Assembly: GCA_033807775.1 (NCBI GenBank)
Contig: CM066317.1
Location: 37,451,870-37,515,869 of the forward strand
Length of the DNA stretch: 64,000 nt
Reading direction: 5' to 3'
Source of the DNA: Saussurea involucrata
Lineage: Eukaryota; Streptophyta; Magnoliopsida; Asterales; Asteraceae
The notes beneath the pieces were generated by a model. The model saw only the letters and a list, made by a program, of their open reading frames with translations, did not search any database and was not told the DNA's origin. The position numbers were made by a program, and so were the translations under genes. Of this stretch, positions 44,031 through 56,200 are shown one piece after another (position 1 is the stretch's first letter; every line of letters starts with the position of its first letter).

Positions 44031-45000
44031 TGAAACTAGTGAGGTTGAAGAACAAGCAATTGTTCCAACCGAATCTCTGATGCTTCGAAGGAGCAAAAGA
44101 GGAAGGATTGAAAAATCCTTTGGTCCCGATTTCCAAGTATACTTCGTAGAGGGATCAAGAGATGAAATTGGATCTCAATTCCTTTACTGTTATAGTGTTG
44201 AGGAGGATCCAAAATCATTTGATGAGGCTATGAGGTCTCAAGATGTTGCTTTCTGGAAAGAAGCAATACATGATGAGATGGACTCCATCATGGGGAATAA
44301 TACTTGGGTATTATCGGATTTGCCACCGGGTTGCAAACCTTTGGGTTGCAAGTGGATCTTCAAAAGGAAGATGAAAGCGGATGGATCAATCGACAAGTTC
44401 AAAGCTCGATTAGTAATCCAAGTATTCATCATTGGTATTCGTCATTGGCAAGCGATAAGACGAGGATTCAAATACTTGAAGAAAACCATTGATTATGGTT
44501 TGTCATATGTCGGGTTTCCTTCTATATTAGAGGGATATTCGGATGCAAGTTGGATTACCAATTTGGAAGATCACTCTTCTACGAGTGGATGGGTGTACTT
44601 GCTTGGGGGAGGTGCCATCTCATGGGCTTCCAAGAAGCAAACTTGCATCACGAGTTCAACTATGGAGTCAGAATTTATGGCATTAGCTGCTGCCGGTAAA
44701 GAGGCGGAATGGCTAAGGAATTTGGTCCATGAAATTCCATTATGGCCGAAACCAATATCACCCATTTCTATCCGTTGTGATAGTGAGGCTACTTTGGCTA
44801 AAGCTTATAGTCAAGTATATAATGGCAAGTCTAGACACTTAGGTGTTAGACATAGCATGATTCGTGAGCTAATCACGAATGGGGTGATTTCGGTTGAATT
44901 TGTTCGGTCACAACAAAATATAGCAGACCACTTGACGAAGGGGTTAGCTAGGGACTTGGTTCACAAGTCGGTGATAGGGATGGGATTAAAGTCCATCTAA
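44031..45000 (+). pseudogene. pol: RT lead-in joined to RNase H, element F
   Basis: After the integrase linker (PSTSETSEVEEQAIVPTES) comes the RT N-terminus (WKEAIHDEMDSIMGNNTWVLSDLPPGCKPLGCKWIFKRKM...FKARLVIQ). It then jumps at TAGTAATCC directly to the RNase H lead-in (HWQAIRRGFKYLKKTIDYG). The catalytic YVDD block is gone. RNase H is complete to its end: YSDASWITNLEDHSSTSGW, SSTMESEFMALAAAGKEAEW, CDSEATLAKAYS and SRHLGVRHSMIRELI, ending GMGLKSI. This gives the RNase H portion missing from element D. Confidence 0.88.
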
Positions 45001-45511
45001 ATCTCTAACGGTGAGATACCCAATTCCCTTCTAATACAACGTTAGAAGTTGAATTCAATGGGAAAGCTCACTCTAAGGGATTGGAGCACAAGATGATCAT
45101 CCCACGGTATGTACTCGGTACTGCAAGTGAATGAGGTAATTGTTCTTTTGCAAAAATGCATGCGCAGATGCATGAAGAAAAGAACTACCTATATGAGTGG
45201 GAAGTGTGGCCGCTTCAAGAAGCTTGGACTTGGCTTTGATGCACTCACGAATGGATAAGGACACATGGCCTGTATAGTGTCAAGTTTATACTTTAGAGAA
45301 TCATTTAAATTCATGTGTATGTTATTTTCTGGTACTCAAATGGGTTGACGGGTTCAATCCATAGGACACCCGGATTCTCGAGTATTTGAAATGTGTAATG
45401 TACTAAGATGGAAATTCAATCTTTTAGATATTTTCATTTATGCATGAGTTTGTTTACCTGTATTGAATAATTATTTTGTGAATCAAGGATTGCACTAAAA
45501 TGGGGGAGGAA
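45001..45511 (+). other. 3' untranslated part of element F with polypurine tract
   Basis: Non-coding between the pol stop and the 3' LTR. The last bases (TGGGGGAGGAA, 45501-45511) form the polypurine tract. Confidence 0.8.
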
Positions 45512-46184
45512 TGTTGGTGGTTTTAGTGAAATCATCGGTTCATTTTGTGTAGTTGGATTCACAAATATAATAATGGGGTTGTTAGCTAAGCTATAACATG
45601 AGTTAGGAGGTGTGGAGTGCACACTCGTGCAAGCTAACTAGAACCCGGGATTGTTGGACGGTTAAGATTGGCGAGTTACAAAGTGTTTTCATGAGCTGGG
45701 CGTCGGGGCCAGTGCTGGCGCCAAGACTGGCACCAAGCACTGGAATGTTATCCGCGCCGATTGTGGCGCCAGTTGGCTGGCGCCAAGACTGGCGCCAAGA
45801 CTGGCGCCAAGCTCTGGAATGTTACCCGCGCCAGTTGTGGCGCCAGTTGACTGGCGCGGAGACTGGCGCCAGCGTCTGGACTGGTTTTTCACGTTTGTAA
45901 CTGCCGTCTTTAATTCCACAATCAATCTCATTAAGTGAGATATTATTATCAGTTTCAATATGGGTCGGTTACGATACTCTAAGGTGTATAAGTATGAATT
46001 GATTTCTGCCTTAATCGATACACCGAAACATAGAGATTATCCTCGAGAAAATTTCGTGATACCCGGGCAGAATAGGGTCGAAATATCTCTTACGGAAAGC
46101 GAGCTCTCACGCGATCTCTATCTTTTATCCATGTTATTTCTATCACTCTTCTCTTCCGCGATACTGGTGCAAAATCCCCCAACA
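45512..46184 (+). repeat. 3' LTR of element F (673 bp)
   Basis: As the 5' LTR but about 74 bp longer. The extra length is tandem TTGGCGCCAGT-type units near 45715-45860. Ends CCCCCAACA before AATAA. Confidence 0.93.
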
Positions 46185-46189
46185 AATAA

Positions 46190-46882
46190 AAACCCCAAAT
46201 CAGATGAATTAGATGTAGATGAATCAAATGAACAGATGAAAATTAAACAAAATCTATCGAAACATAAATCTAAGTTATTAGGTGTAAGAATTGTTTTTAA
46301 TCTCCAAATTAAGCTACGTCAATGTTATATGGGAGTGGGTAGACTTTCGATTTGCTACATGGCTTCGTGACCGCTTTTTAGCCAATTCTCAAACGAGTCG
46401 ACCAACTTAATGACCATTTTTTGTGAAAGACCCCAAAGAAACAAGAGATGATACCTTCTAGATAGTCTCATGATCTTAAGGACTTTGAAAATATGGACCA
46501 ATCCACGAATTACTTTTGACATATATTTGTTATATAATATAAGTGACTTCCATCCTTTTTCCTATATATATATATATATATAGGTGCGGTTTTGGAAGAA
46601 AATATTATCAAAACTACTTGCACCATGAGTTTCAAGAATGCAAGATCTCTCAGGTTTGATCTCAGGTTGTTGACAATATTCTTAATGGTTAAAGAAGGGA
46701 CATTCAAATTTTGGGAAGGATCAATACTAGTTACATCTTGATCTCCATTAAAGACTTCATGCTTCAGCTCCTCCCCAAGATTTTGTCTCTCATCATTTAC
46801 TCGGAGGGAGCTTGAGATTATGTTCACAAGGAGAGTTGTAATGGAGATGAGGTAGTTCACGGCAGCTTTCACGATCACAGGC
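46190..46882. other. Intergenic stretch; weak coding relic on minus strand
   Basis: AT-rich DNA with a short (TA)n run near 46565-46580. The minus strand at 46600-46882 reads open (VIVKAAVNYLISITTLLVNI...RQNLGEELKHEVFNG) and looks protein-like, but I recognise no family and find no start or splice context. A MITE begins inside it. Confidence 0.3.
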
Positions 46883-47252
46883 AGTGGCAGATCCAAGATT
46901 TTTGTATAGTGGGGTCACTTTTATGATAGGTTAAAGGTCTGCAAAGTCGTTCGATGTGTTTTAGCCTAACTCTACGGTTTCAAGAGATTTTTGAAGTTTT
47001 TCGATTGATTTCGAGAGATTTTAAAGTGTTTTGTCGATTTCGAGGGGCTTTTTCATTTTTTTGGTTGATTTGAAAAGACTTTTTTTTTTTTGTTTTTTGA
47101 TTGATTTTGAACTACTTTCTTTGGTTTTTTAGCTAGTGGGGGGACATGCAAAAATTCACTGAAAACCATGTTAAAGCGCTAAGAAATAATTGTTTTAAGA
47201 TACAATCATTTTTTTTATTTAGGTGAGGGGATGGGACCTCCATCCGCCAATG
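46883..47252. mobile_element. hAT-type MITE
   Basis: 370 bp with inverted ends CAGTGGCAGATCCA.. and CATTGGCGGATGGA.. (reverse strand) and a perfect 8-bp duplication ATCACAGG on both sides (46875-46882, 47253-47260). An 8-bp duplication with CA-starting ends is characteristic of hAT elements. Confidence 0.85.
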
Positions 47253-47535
47253 ATCACAGGGGAGAAGAAAAGTAGCGATCAAAGAATGGGGGACGGAGAA
47301 GGAAGAAAGCGGTGTGGGTGGTGGTATTGGCCGACAAAACTAAAGGGGGGTATTTCACGAGAAATGAGGGGGTATTATGTAATATAAAATAGAGTAAACA
47401 ACTTTGGTCCCCATGGTTTGTCGATTCTAATGATCTTCGTCCCCACAGTTTCAAAACAATAAATTGGCCATGGTGGTATATAAAAACGCTCGTACTTCGA
47501 CCCTCCCTCTCATGGCCATTAAGAAAACTCATTAA

Positions 47536-47983
47536 CGCCGCGTTCTCGAGTTTTCGAAGGAAAGAAAAGAGAAATGAAAGGAAAGGGGAGGAAATAAATG
47601 TTTGTATTTGTGTTCTTGAGATTGAAGGAAAAGAAAGGAAGGATAGGGAAAGAAAAAAAATTCATGTTCTTTAGTAGGAGAGAAAGGAAAGAAAAGATGT
47701 TACTTTTACCAATATACCTTCATTTATTTTATAATGAAATGTAATTAATGGGTATATATGTAATTTTGTAAATATTTTTAATTCTTTTTATTTCATTTCT
47801 TTCTTTTCCTTCCGTTTCCTCCCACATTTGGGCGGAAAGTTTTAGTAGGAAAATCAGCAATATTTTCCTTCCCCTTCCCTTTCTAAAAAACTCGAGAACA
47901 CAACATTTTTTTATTTTCATCCTACTTTCCTCCCCTTTCCATTTATTTCCTTCGCAAAACAAACTCGAGAACAGAACACAGCG
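47536..47983. mobile_element. Palindromic MITE with GA-rich arms
   Basis: Left end CGCCGCGTTCTCGAGTTTTCGAAGGAAA and right end, reversed, CGCTGTGTTCTGTTCTCGAG...CGAAGGAAA, followed inwards by matching GGAAAGGGGAGGAAA blocks. TAA on both sides. Length and TAA suggest a PIF/Harbinger-type fold-back element. Confidence 0.7.
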
Positions 47984-48700
47984 TAAGGGTCAATATAATA
48001 TTATCATTTTATCTTATTTTGCCTTAATAGATATTATGAAGCAATATATTTATATCAAAATTATAAATTTATAATAATTTTATAAATTTATAATAATAAT
48101 AATAATAATAATAGTAATAAAAATAATAATATATTTATGTATTATATATAGGGAGGATAATGTAAGAAGATGTTCAATTGTGAGAAGACAATAAGTCATC
48201 TAAGCTAGACGTATCATTAGATCAATGGTTTCCTCTTAAAAGAATATAGATTATGGCATCTAAATTGATGTTGCTATACAATTCGGGATTTAATTTGCTT
48301 TTTGAAATCAAGATTGGCAGGTATATATTTAGCATTTTTCAGTTTTGTTATACAGGGGAAAGATCAGATACAAACCACCATAACTTTGCAAACTGTCATT
48401 TTCATTGGTTAAGTTAATGAAATTGGTTAATAAAATTGTTTAATTTGATGAAATTTTGTTTCATATAATTATTTTCTTGATGAAATTGTTTTGTATATTT
48501 GGGTTTTTTAATGAAAAATGAAATTGTTTCATGTATTTTCTCATTCTGATAATATTTTTTCATTTTGACATAAAACACACAAATATATGAACAGTTTCAT
48601 CATAAACAAGTTACATGAAACAATTTCATTAACTTAACTAATGAAATCGACGGTTTATAAAATTAGGATGATTTGCAAATGAAGGTACCCATATATATAT
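47984..48700. other. AT-rich intergenic DNA with a small fold-back
   Basis: Between about 48372 and 48665 CATTGGTTAAGTTAATGAAATTG returns in inverted form as CAATTTCATTAACTTAACTAATG, giving a hairpin of about 290 bases with further TGAAATTGTTTCAT pieces inside. Short TAA and TA microsatellites lie nearby. No gene. Confidence 0.55.
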
Positions 48701-48729
48701 ATATATAAAGAGAGAGAGAGAGAGAGAGA

Positions 48730-50212
48730 GAGATGAAAATTCAAATTAAAACTCATTTTTCATTGTGCACATAAGGACGAATCTCGGCCCTTCCATCTAT
48801 ATTGATCCAACAATTTATATTAAACAGAGATTTTTTATTACAATTATTAATTAAGTTGATTAGGGGTAAAAAGAAAAAATAACTTCAATCTCACGCCTAC
48901 CATATTTGACTTTTTATTTTCTTTTTTAATTAAAAACGTTTACCCCTTAAAGTTTAAAATAAGTTGTTTTAAAAATTACTAATATTTTAATCAAACAAAT
49001 TACATCAAAAAACCGAGAATTTCGTGCTCTTCGATATGACATCCATCTCGATATATTTTTTTTTTGTTTTAACCGTTTTTTACGTAAAATGTTATATATG
49101 TGTTATATTCATTATGAATATTAATGTACATTCAAATGTGTACAAAACCTCGACACCGTGAGTACGTAAATCGACATCACCTTTCTCAACACTTTCTTCA
49201 ACGTTGTAAGGCTTCGCATTATTCATCACCGTGACCCAACACCCATCGAGACGAATTGAGAACACATCGAGTTTCGGTTGTGAACCGGGGAACAAAAGAG
49301 AGTGCGTCATGTCTCCACATTTTCACGAGTCATTCATGTATTATTCATCATGAATGTATCATTCAGGATAAATAGTACAACATTCAAGGTGAATAATACA
49401 CGATTCATGAATTCATGTTTTATTCATCCCGAATGTTGTATTATTCATTTTGAATATTGTATTATTCATCATGAATAGTGAATGAACGTTCACCTTTGTT
49501 ATTAATTCTAAATGTGGACACTCGGGGATGTGCATACATATTCATACTGAATAAAACCAAGTTTCAGTTGTGAATCAGGGAACAAAAGAGAGCCCGCCAT
49601 GTGCCCACACTTTCATGTGTCATTCATTTATTGTTCATCATGAATAATATATCATTCAGTATGAATAATACAGCATTTAGGGTAAATAATACACGATTCA
49701 TGATGAATAATACATGAATCATGAATTTGTGTATTATTCATCATAAAGTTGTATTATTCATCCTGAATAGTGAATGAACGTTCACTTTTGTTATTCATAC
49801 TGAATGTGGACACTCGGGGACGTGCATACATATTCATAATGAATATAACACAAATATGGCATTTCACGTAAAAATGGTTAAAATAAAAAAAAAACTATAT
49901 CAAGATGGATGTCCTAACGAAGAGCACGAAATTCTCGTTTTTTTGATGTAATTTGTTTGATTAAAATATTAGTAATTTTTAAGATAATTTATTTTAAACT
50001 TTAAGGAGGTAAAAGTTTTTAAATTAAAAAAGAAAATAAGAAGTCAAATAAGGTGGGCGCTCATTCAAATTTCCAATTTTGTCTCTAACCACTTCACAAT
50101 TAATCTTATTTTGTTTTAACCATTGATTAATTTTCTAAATTTTGATTAATTGTTGTGACTTGTCCTCACCTACACAATGAAAAATGAGTATTCTTTTGAA
50201 CTCACCCTTATA
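48730..50212. mobile_element. Long fold-back element (MULE-like ends)
   Basis: Two diverged inverted arms of about 370 bases (48730-49100, 49846-50212) share in reverse order ACTCATTTTTCATTG, a block with TTAAAGTTTAAAATAA and TTTGATGTAATTTG, the block with GTGCTCTTCG and the block ending ACGTAAAA. The outer right end GGGTGAGTTCAAAAGAATACTCATTTTTCATTG (reverse strand) resembles ends common in plant Mutator-like fold-backs. The loop (49100-49845) is full of ATTCATGATGAAT-type inverted pieces and a duplicated block of about 310 bases. Confidence 0.65.
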
Positions 50213-50229
50213 TATATATAAGCATGATC

Positions 50230-51590
50230 AAGCGGTTACGGGTTGAAAATTAAGCCGTACAAATTTTAATGCTTAATGTACAAGTCTTACAACTCACGTT
50301 CCTTTAAAAAAAATATCATTTTCAATTTCTAAGTTACACTTTATACCCTTAAAATTAGTTATCCAATTTACTTTTAATCCTTACTTTTTCATTTTTTATT
50401 TTACACCCTTATCATATTAACATAAAAAAATCGTATATGAACAAGAATGCATTAAAAAATATTTCTTTTTTTACAAATTACACAATTGTAACCGTCTCGT
50501 CAATACCTTCGAAATGAGTACAATATTGAATATTTTTGGATTTAATCATATTATTAAATACCATGAACATGCACGAATTAATTTGTTTTATATCTCTTAC
50601 ATTATTCATTTTTATTTTACAATCTTATAATAGTAAAAATACATAATCATAGTTTTACTAAAACATATTAATAAACACATTTTTATTACAAATTATATTA
50701 TTACACTATTCTCCAATAATTTCAAAATAAGTTTATTATTGAATTCTTTTTAACTTAATAATATTGTGAGATATCATAAATACGTATCAAGATTTTTCAA
50801 GAATGACGTACCGATATTTTTTTTAACTTGTACATTTTACGCTCTTATCTATATTTATCTATTATACTCCTATAAAAATAATTTCTTTTCCGGTTATTCT
50901 TGAATTGTTAAGAAGTACAAATCTCAATACATCATGTACAAGTTTAAAAGCTTTAGAACCTCCAACGTTCAACATGATAATTAAAAATAAAATTATTTTT
51001 TATTTTTAAATTACACTTTATACCGTTATAACTAGTTACTTAATTTACTTTATATCCCTCTTTTTTCATTTTTCATTTTACATCCTTATCATATCAACAT
51101 ACATAAACTAAAATACATTAAACAAGTATGTTTTTTTTTTATAAATTAAACTATTATAACCGTTCATCAAAACCTTCAAAATGAACACAAATGTTATGGG
51201 TTTGAAGACCCAACTATCGAACGAATATTTTTCAATTTTTTTGACCAATTAACCATATTGATCTTTAATTTTATATATCTGATATGCGATTTAAAAGCGA
51301 ATAAATATGAATATGTATCTAGATTCGAGATACTTCGCGCCGCATCAGATATGCGATTTATTCGAGATACATCTGATATGCGAAAGGGAGGTTATTGTTG
51401 AAAATTAAGACGTATCTTTCTTTTTGCACAAGGTACAACTTCTAATGTTGTTAGCCACCCACTCCCTCAATTCTTCTAACCCGCTTAATCCCTCCCTCAA
51501 TGCACGTCCCCTCAATTTTCTCAACTCCCAAATAAAATTATTCACTCTCAAGAAGCTGTTCGTTCTCCCCTGAATATGATTTCTCATAGA
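50230..51590. repeat. AT-rich DNA with a diverged direct repeat
   Basis: A block of about 260 bases at roughly 50255-50515 recurs diverged at about 50935-51190 (order TTACACTTTATACC, TTAGTTA, TTTTCATTTT, CACCCTTATCAT, ATAACCGT). No coding potential. The source repeat is not identified. Confidence 0.5.
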
Positions 51591-51901
51591 CCTATCACCT
51601 CCATCAGGTTGTGTTCTCTCCCTCTCTCCTGCTATTTCTTAACAAATGTCTGCAAAACCCTAGATTTCTCTTAACAAGCATTCAAAATTTTCATGTTTTC
51701 AAGACGACATCGTCGCTCTCATCAAGCATCTGGCTCTGCCTCTTATATTTTTCAAAAACAAGACTCCATCTTCTACACTCCACAACTCTCCCTCTTACTG
51801 GTACACACTCTTTCGAACTCTTAGTCTCTTCCTCTCTAGATATTGTTCTGATAAAATCTATAACTGGTTTTTCTCTTCATTTGTTAAAATGATTACATGT
51901 T
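51591..51901. other. Flank of array I, no gene recognised
   Basis: CT-rich, mRNA-leader-like sequence with one small frame (MFSPSLLLFLNKCLQ...) that matches nothing I know. It continues at 57837 once the array is removed, where possible exon-like text (IQEFIASRPLLQRIEPMM near 58310) occurs. A decayed host gene is possible but unproven. Confidence 0.3.
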
Positions 51902-53499
51902 TGTAACGACCCGGTTTCCCAAACATACAACAAATAACATACATTGCATAACTTCATTACATTCATAAGAAAATATACATTACAAACCAAGTACGGTCTC
52001 AAAAGTCTTGACATTACAAAATATATAAAAGCTTCCTAATCAACATTCATCAAAAGCTTCCTACACTTCATCCTCTCCTGCCGATCCTTAACCTAGAAAA
52101 CATATTTTTGAAAACAAAATGAGGGTTAGACCAAACGGGTCTAGTGAGTTAATCCCGGTCCTTTCCAAAATCATCATAAAACCTTTCGTGTAAATCCTTT
52201 GTATCAAAATAGTTTGGATAAACCTTTGGTAATTCTTTCGTAAAATATAAACATACCACACGTATTTAAATACCAATCCAGACTCGTGCATCGTGTACAT
52301 CTCATTCACCTTATTCCTCCACAAATGGCCATATTAGTTGGTAGCAAGCCAACTAATAAATCAACAACCGGTCCGCTCACCGGAACCCCTGCTACCTGTC
52401 GGTCCGCACACCGGAACCCGGCTACACACCGGTCCGCACACCGGAACCCGGCAACAAGTGCACTCGTGTAGTGCAAAGCTTATATAAATACAATATATAT
52501 CTCATTACATCATATTGTCATTTATATACACATAATCATATTCCTACCACATAATCATCTCATATATATATTTATACACATATATATGTATTCCAGTTCA
52601 AAACGTTTTAAAGCAAAACTCACCTCGATCTCTTATCCATAAACACTTCCAAGCTTTTCTCCAAAAGATTCAGTCTATCAATCCCAATCCACAGAGTCTG
52701 CAAATAGATTAAATACAAATATCCCCTTACTAACTGATCACATAAAACGTACTAGAAGACCAAGGACTCTAGATAACTCAAATCCTCAAAAGTGACCAAA
52801 ACAGCTAAAGTATCCGGACAACCCAAACAACCCGGACAACACCACCTTTTCCGGATAACATGACTTTTCCGGACAACCTCAGTAATCCGGACATCAAGAC
52901 TAATCCGGACAACACGATTTATCCGGACAACACAAGGAATCCGGATGCCATCCGGACTCTAAATCACCCGGAAACCCTCAAACAAATCATCCGGACACTA
53001 TCAATAAACTACCCGGACACCACCCAAGAAACTACCCGGATACCTTCATATTATCCGGACACCTCTGACTGTTTATCCCATTTTCACCCAGAAATCGACT
53101 GAATCATTAACAGAAGTGTTTGGGATGTTTCTACTCCGATAGGAACTACTTACTAGCAATTACCAACACAAAATACACAGGGAACATACCTTAAATCGTT
53201 TCCAAGCAATCCAATTGAAGCCTTAACTCTAGCTTTCTTCTTTTCTCCTTCTTGCTCTCTCAACACACACACACACACTAAACTGAAATCTGGATAATTG
53301 TTGTAAATGAAAATATCTGGATATAGCTTAAGGGATAATATCTATCCATACTTACCATATAGACCTTGAACTTCTCAATAATGACCCAAACACCCATAAC
53401 TTATAAATTAACCCAAACTTACCCTAAACATCCAACTTTAAAGTTAACTAAATTTAACGGAACTAGGATTTAACTAACGAACTTACCCGGGGTATTACA
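51902..53499 (-). repeat. LTR 1 of element I (3'-most on minus strand)
   Basis: About 30 bp shorter than the others through loss of one unit of the ACCGGTCCGCACACCGGAAC minisatellite near 52370-52460. Carries the TCCGGA cluster at 52810-53070. Confidence 0.9.
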
Positions 53500-54036
53500 T
53501 TATCTCCCCCTTAAAAGAATTTCGTCCCGGAATTCGGTTAAGCAAAAAGGCAACGAATAATTATCACTATTGCTTCAAACTGCATCAAAACCATAGGAAC
53601 TAATTGAATAGACGCTCCGCCTCTACCTATATCTCTAACACCGCTAAGCAACAAAAGCACGAAAGTACCAATAATCATTTTACACCGAAGTCATATAATA
53701 CACTTTAGCACGTATAGAGTGTATAGAAATATACCTGTCTTTGCCTCTATCCACACATCGAGTCCGACTTGCCACTCTGTTGATTTCAACAAGGTTAATA
53801 TACACGTAAGCACATACCCAATATAACAAGATATTCCGGTTCAACATGTACTTGTAAGTTCATGCTTACACTGGCCAGGTGTAATTTGAACATACCTTAC
53901 ATGATGTTCCTTCTACCTTTTTATACTTAACATCCCAAGGTTCTAAAATAATAAGGACATCCTACTTCACATGCAGTTTAAGTCTAGGTATAAATCCAAA
54001 TACCTAAATCTCTTAAACTAGGGCTCTGATACCATT
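53500..54036 (-). other. Internal segment 1 of element I
   Basis: 537 bp. Primer site TGGTATCAGAGC (minus strand, 54034-54023) two bases from the adjacent LTR; polypurine tract AAGGGGGAGATAA (53512-53500) at the other end. No gag or pol. Confidence 0.88.
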
Positions 54037-55663
54037 TGTAACGACCCGGTTTCCCAAACATACAACAAATAACATACATTGCATAACTTCATTACATTCA
54101 TAAGAAAAGATACATTACAAACCAAGTACGGTCTCAAAAGTCTTGACATTACAAAATATATAAAAGCTTCCTAATCAACATTCATCAAAAGCTTCCTACA
54201 CTTCATCCTCTCATGCCGATCCTTAACCTGAAAAACATATTTTTGAAAACAAAATGAGGGTTAGACCAAACGGGTCTAGTGAGTTAATCCCGGTCCTTTC
54301 CAAAATCATCATAAAACCTTTCGTGTAAATCCTTTGTATCAAAATAGTTTAGATAAACCTTTGGTAATTCTTTCGTAAAATATAAACATACCACACGTAT
54401 TTAAATACCAATCCAGACTCGTGCATCGTGTACATCTCATTCACCTTATTCCTCCACAAATGGCCATATTAGTTGGTAGCAAGCCAACTAATAAATCAAC
54501 AACCGGTCCGCTCACCGGAACCCGGCTACCTGTCGGTCCGCACACCGGAACCCGACTACTCACCGGTCCGCACACCGGAACCCGGCTACACACCGGTCCG
54601 CACACCGGAACCCAGCAACAAGTGCACTCGTGTAGTGCAAAGCTTATATAAATACAATATATATCTCATTACATCATATTGTCATTTATATACACATAAT
54701 CATATTCCTACCACATAATCATCTCATATATATATTTATACACATATATATGTATTCCAGTTCAAAACGTTTTAAAGCAAAACTCACCTCGATCGCTTAT
54801 CCATAAACACTTCCAAGCTTTTCTCCAAAAGATTCAGTCTATCAATCCCAATCCACAGAGTCTGCAAATAGATTAAATACAAATATCCCCTTACTAACTG
54901 ATCACATAAAACGTACTAGAAGACCAAGGACTCTAGATAACTCAAATCCTCAAAAGTGACCAAAACAGCTAAAGTATCCGGACAACCCAAACAACCCGGA
55001 CAACACCACCTTTTCCGGATAACATGACTTTTCCGGACAACCTCAGTAATCCGGACATCAAGACTAATCCGGACAACACGATTTATCCGGACAACACAAG
55101 GAATCCGGATGCCATCCGGACTCTAAATCACCCGGAAACCCTCAAACAAATCATCCGGACACTATCAATAAACTACCCGGACACCACCCAAGAAACTACC
55201 CGGATACCTTCATATTATCCGGACACCTCTGACTGTTTATCCCATTTTCACCCAGAAATCGACTGAATCATTAACAGAAGTGTTTGGGATGTTTCTACTC
55301 CGATAGGAACTACTTACTAGCAATTACCAACACAAAATACACAGGGAACATACCTTAAATCGTTTCCAAGCAATCCAATTGAAGCCTTAACTCTAGCTTT
55401 CTTCTTTTCTCCTTCTTGCTCTCTCAACACACACACACACACTAAACTGAAATCTGGATAATTGTTGTAAATGAAAATATCTGGATATAGCTTAAGGGAT
55501 AATATCTATCCATACTTACCATATAGACCTTGAACTTCTCAATAATGACCCAAACACCCATAACTTATAAATTAACCCAAACTTACCCTAAACATCCAAC
55601 TTTAAAGTTAACTAAATTTAACGGAACTAGGATTTAACTAACGAACTTACCCGGGGTATTACA
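54037..55663 (-). repeat. LTR 2 of element I
   Basis: Central LTR; differs from LTR 3 at only a few positions. Confidence 0.9.
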
Positions 55664-56200
55664 TTATCTCCCCCTTAAAAGAATTTCGTCCCGGAATTCG
55701 GTTAAGCAAAAAGGCAACGAATAATTATCACTATTGCTTCAAACTGCATCAAAACCATAGGAACTAATTGAATAGACGCTCCGCCTCTACCTATATCTCT
55801 AACACCGCTAAGCAACAAAAGCACGAAAGTACCAATAATCATTTTACACCGAAGTCATATAATACACTTTAGCACGTATAGAGTGTATAGAAATATACCT
55901 GTCTTTGCCTCTATCCACACATCGAGTCCGACTTGCCACTCTGTTGATTTCAACAAGGTTAATATACACGTAAGCACATACCCAATATAACAAGATATTC
56001 CGGTTCAACATGTACTTGTAAGTTCATGCTTACACTGGCCAGGTGTAATTTGAACATACCTTACATGATGTTCCTTCTACCTTTTTATACTTAACATCCC
56101 AAGGTTCTAAAATAATAAGGACATCCTACTTCACATGCAGTTTAAGTCTAGGTATAAATCCAAATACCTAAATCTCTTAAACTAGGGCTCTGATACCATT
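55664..56200 (-). other. Internal segment 2 of element I
   Basis: 537 bp, apparently identical to segment 1, with primer site at 56198-56187 and polypurine tract beside LTR 2. Confidence 0.88.

Larger units (their letters stand above)
41258..46184 (+). mobile_element. Element F: deleted sister copy of element D (Ty1/copia)
   Basis: Both LTRs present, flanked by a perfect 5-bp duplication AATAA (41253-41257, 46185-46189). The internal region matches element D closely but lacks 116 bp in the integrase C-terminal region and 748 bp covering most of RT. Both losses are bounded by short direct repeats. A clear polypurine tract TGGGGGAGGAA precedes the 3' LTR. It is non-autonomous. Confidence 0.93.

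Noticed and set aside
46510..46896. Minus-strand 128-codon frame as a host gene
   Set aside because: Part of it lies in the hAT MITE and part is a TA-repeat translation. The remaining segment matches nothing I know.
52810..53070. Regularly spaced repeats as a CRISPR-like array
   Set aside because: Irregular spacing, a 6-base word only, and a plant nuclear context.
52860..53102. 80-codon frame in each LTR of element I (MTFPDNLSNPDIKTN...)
   Set aside because: Its Asn-Pro-Asp repeats merely translate the TCCGGA words. No start context or family; triplicated with the LTR.
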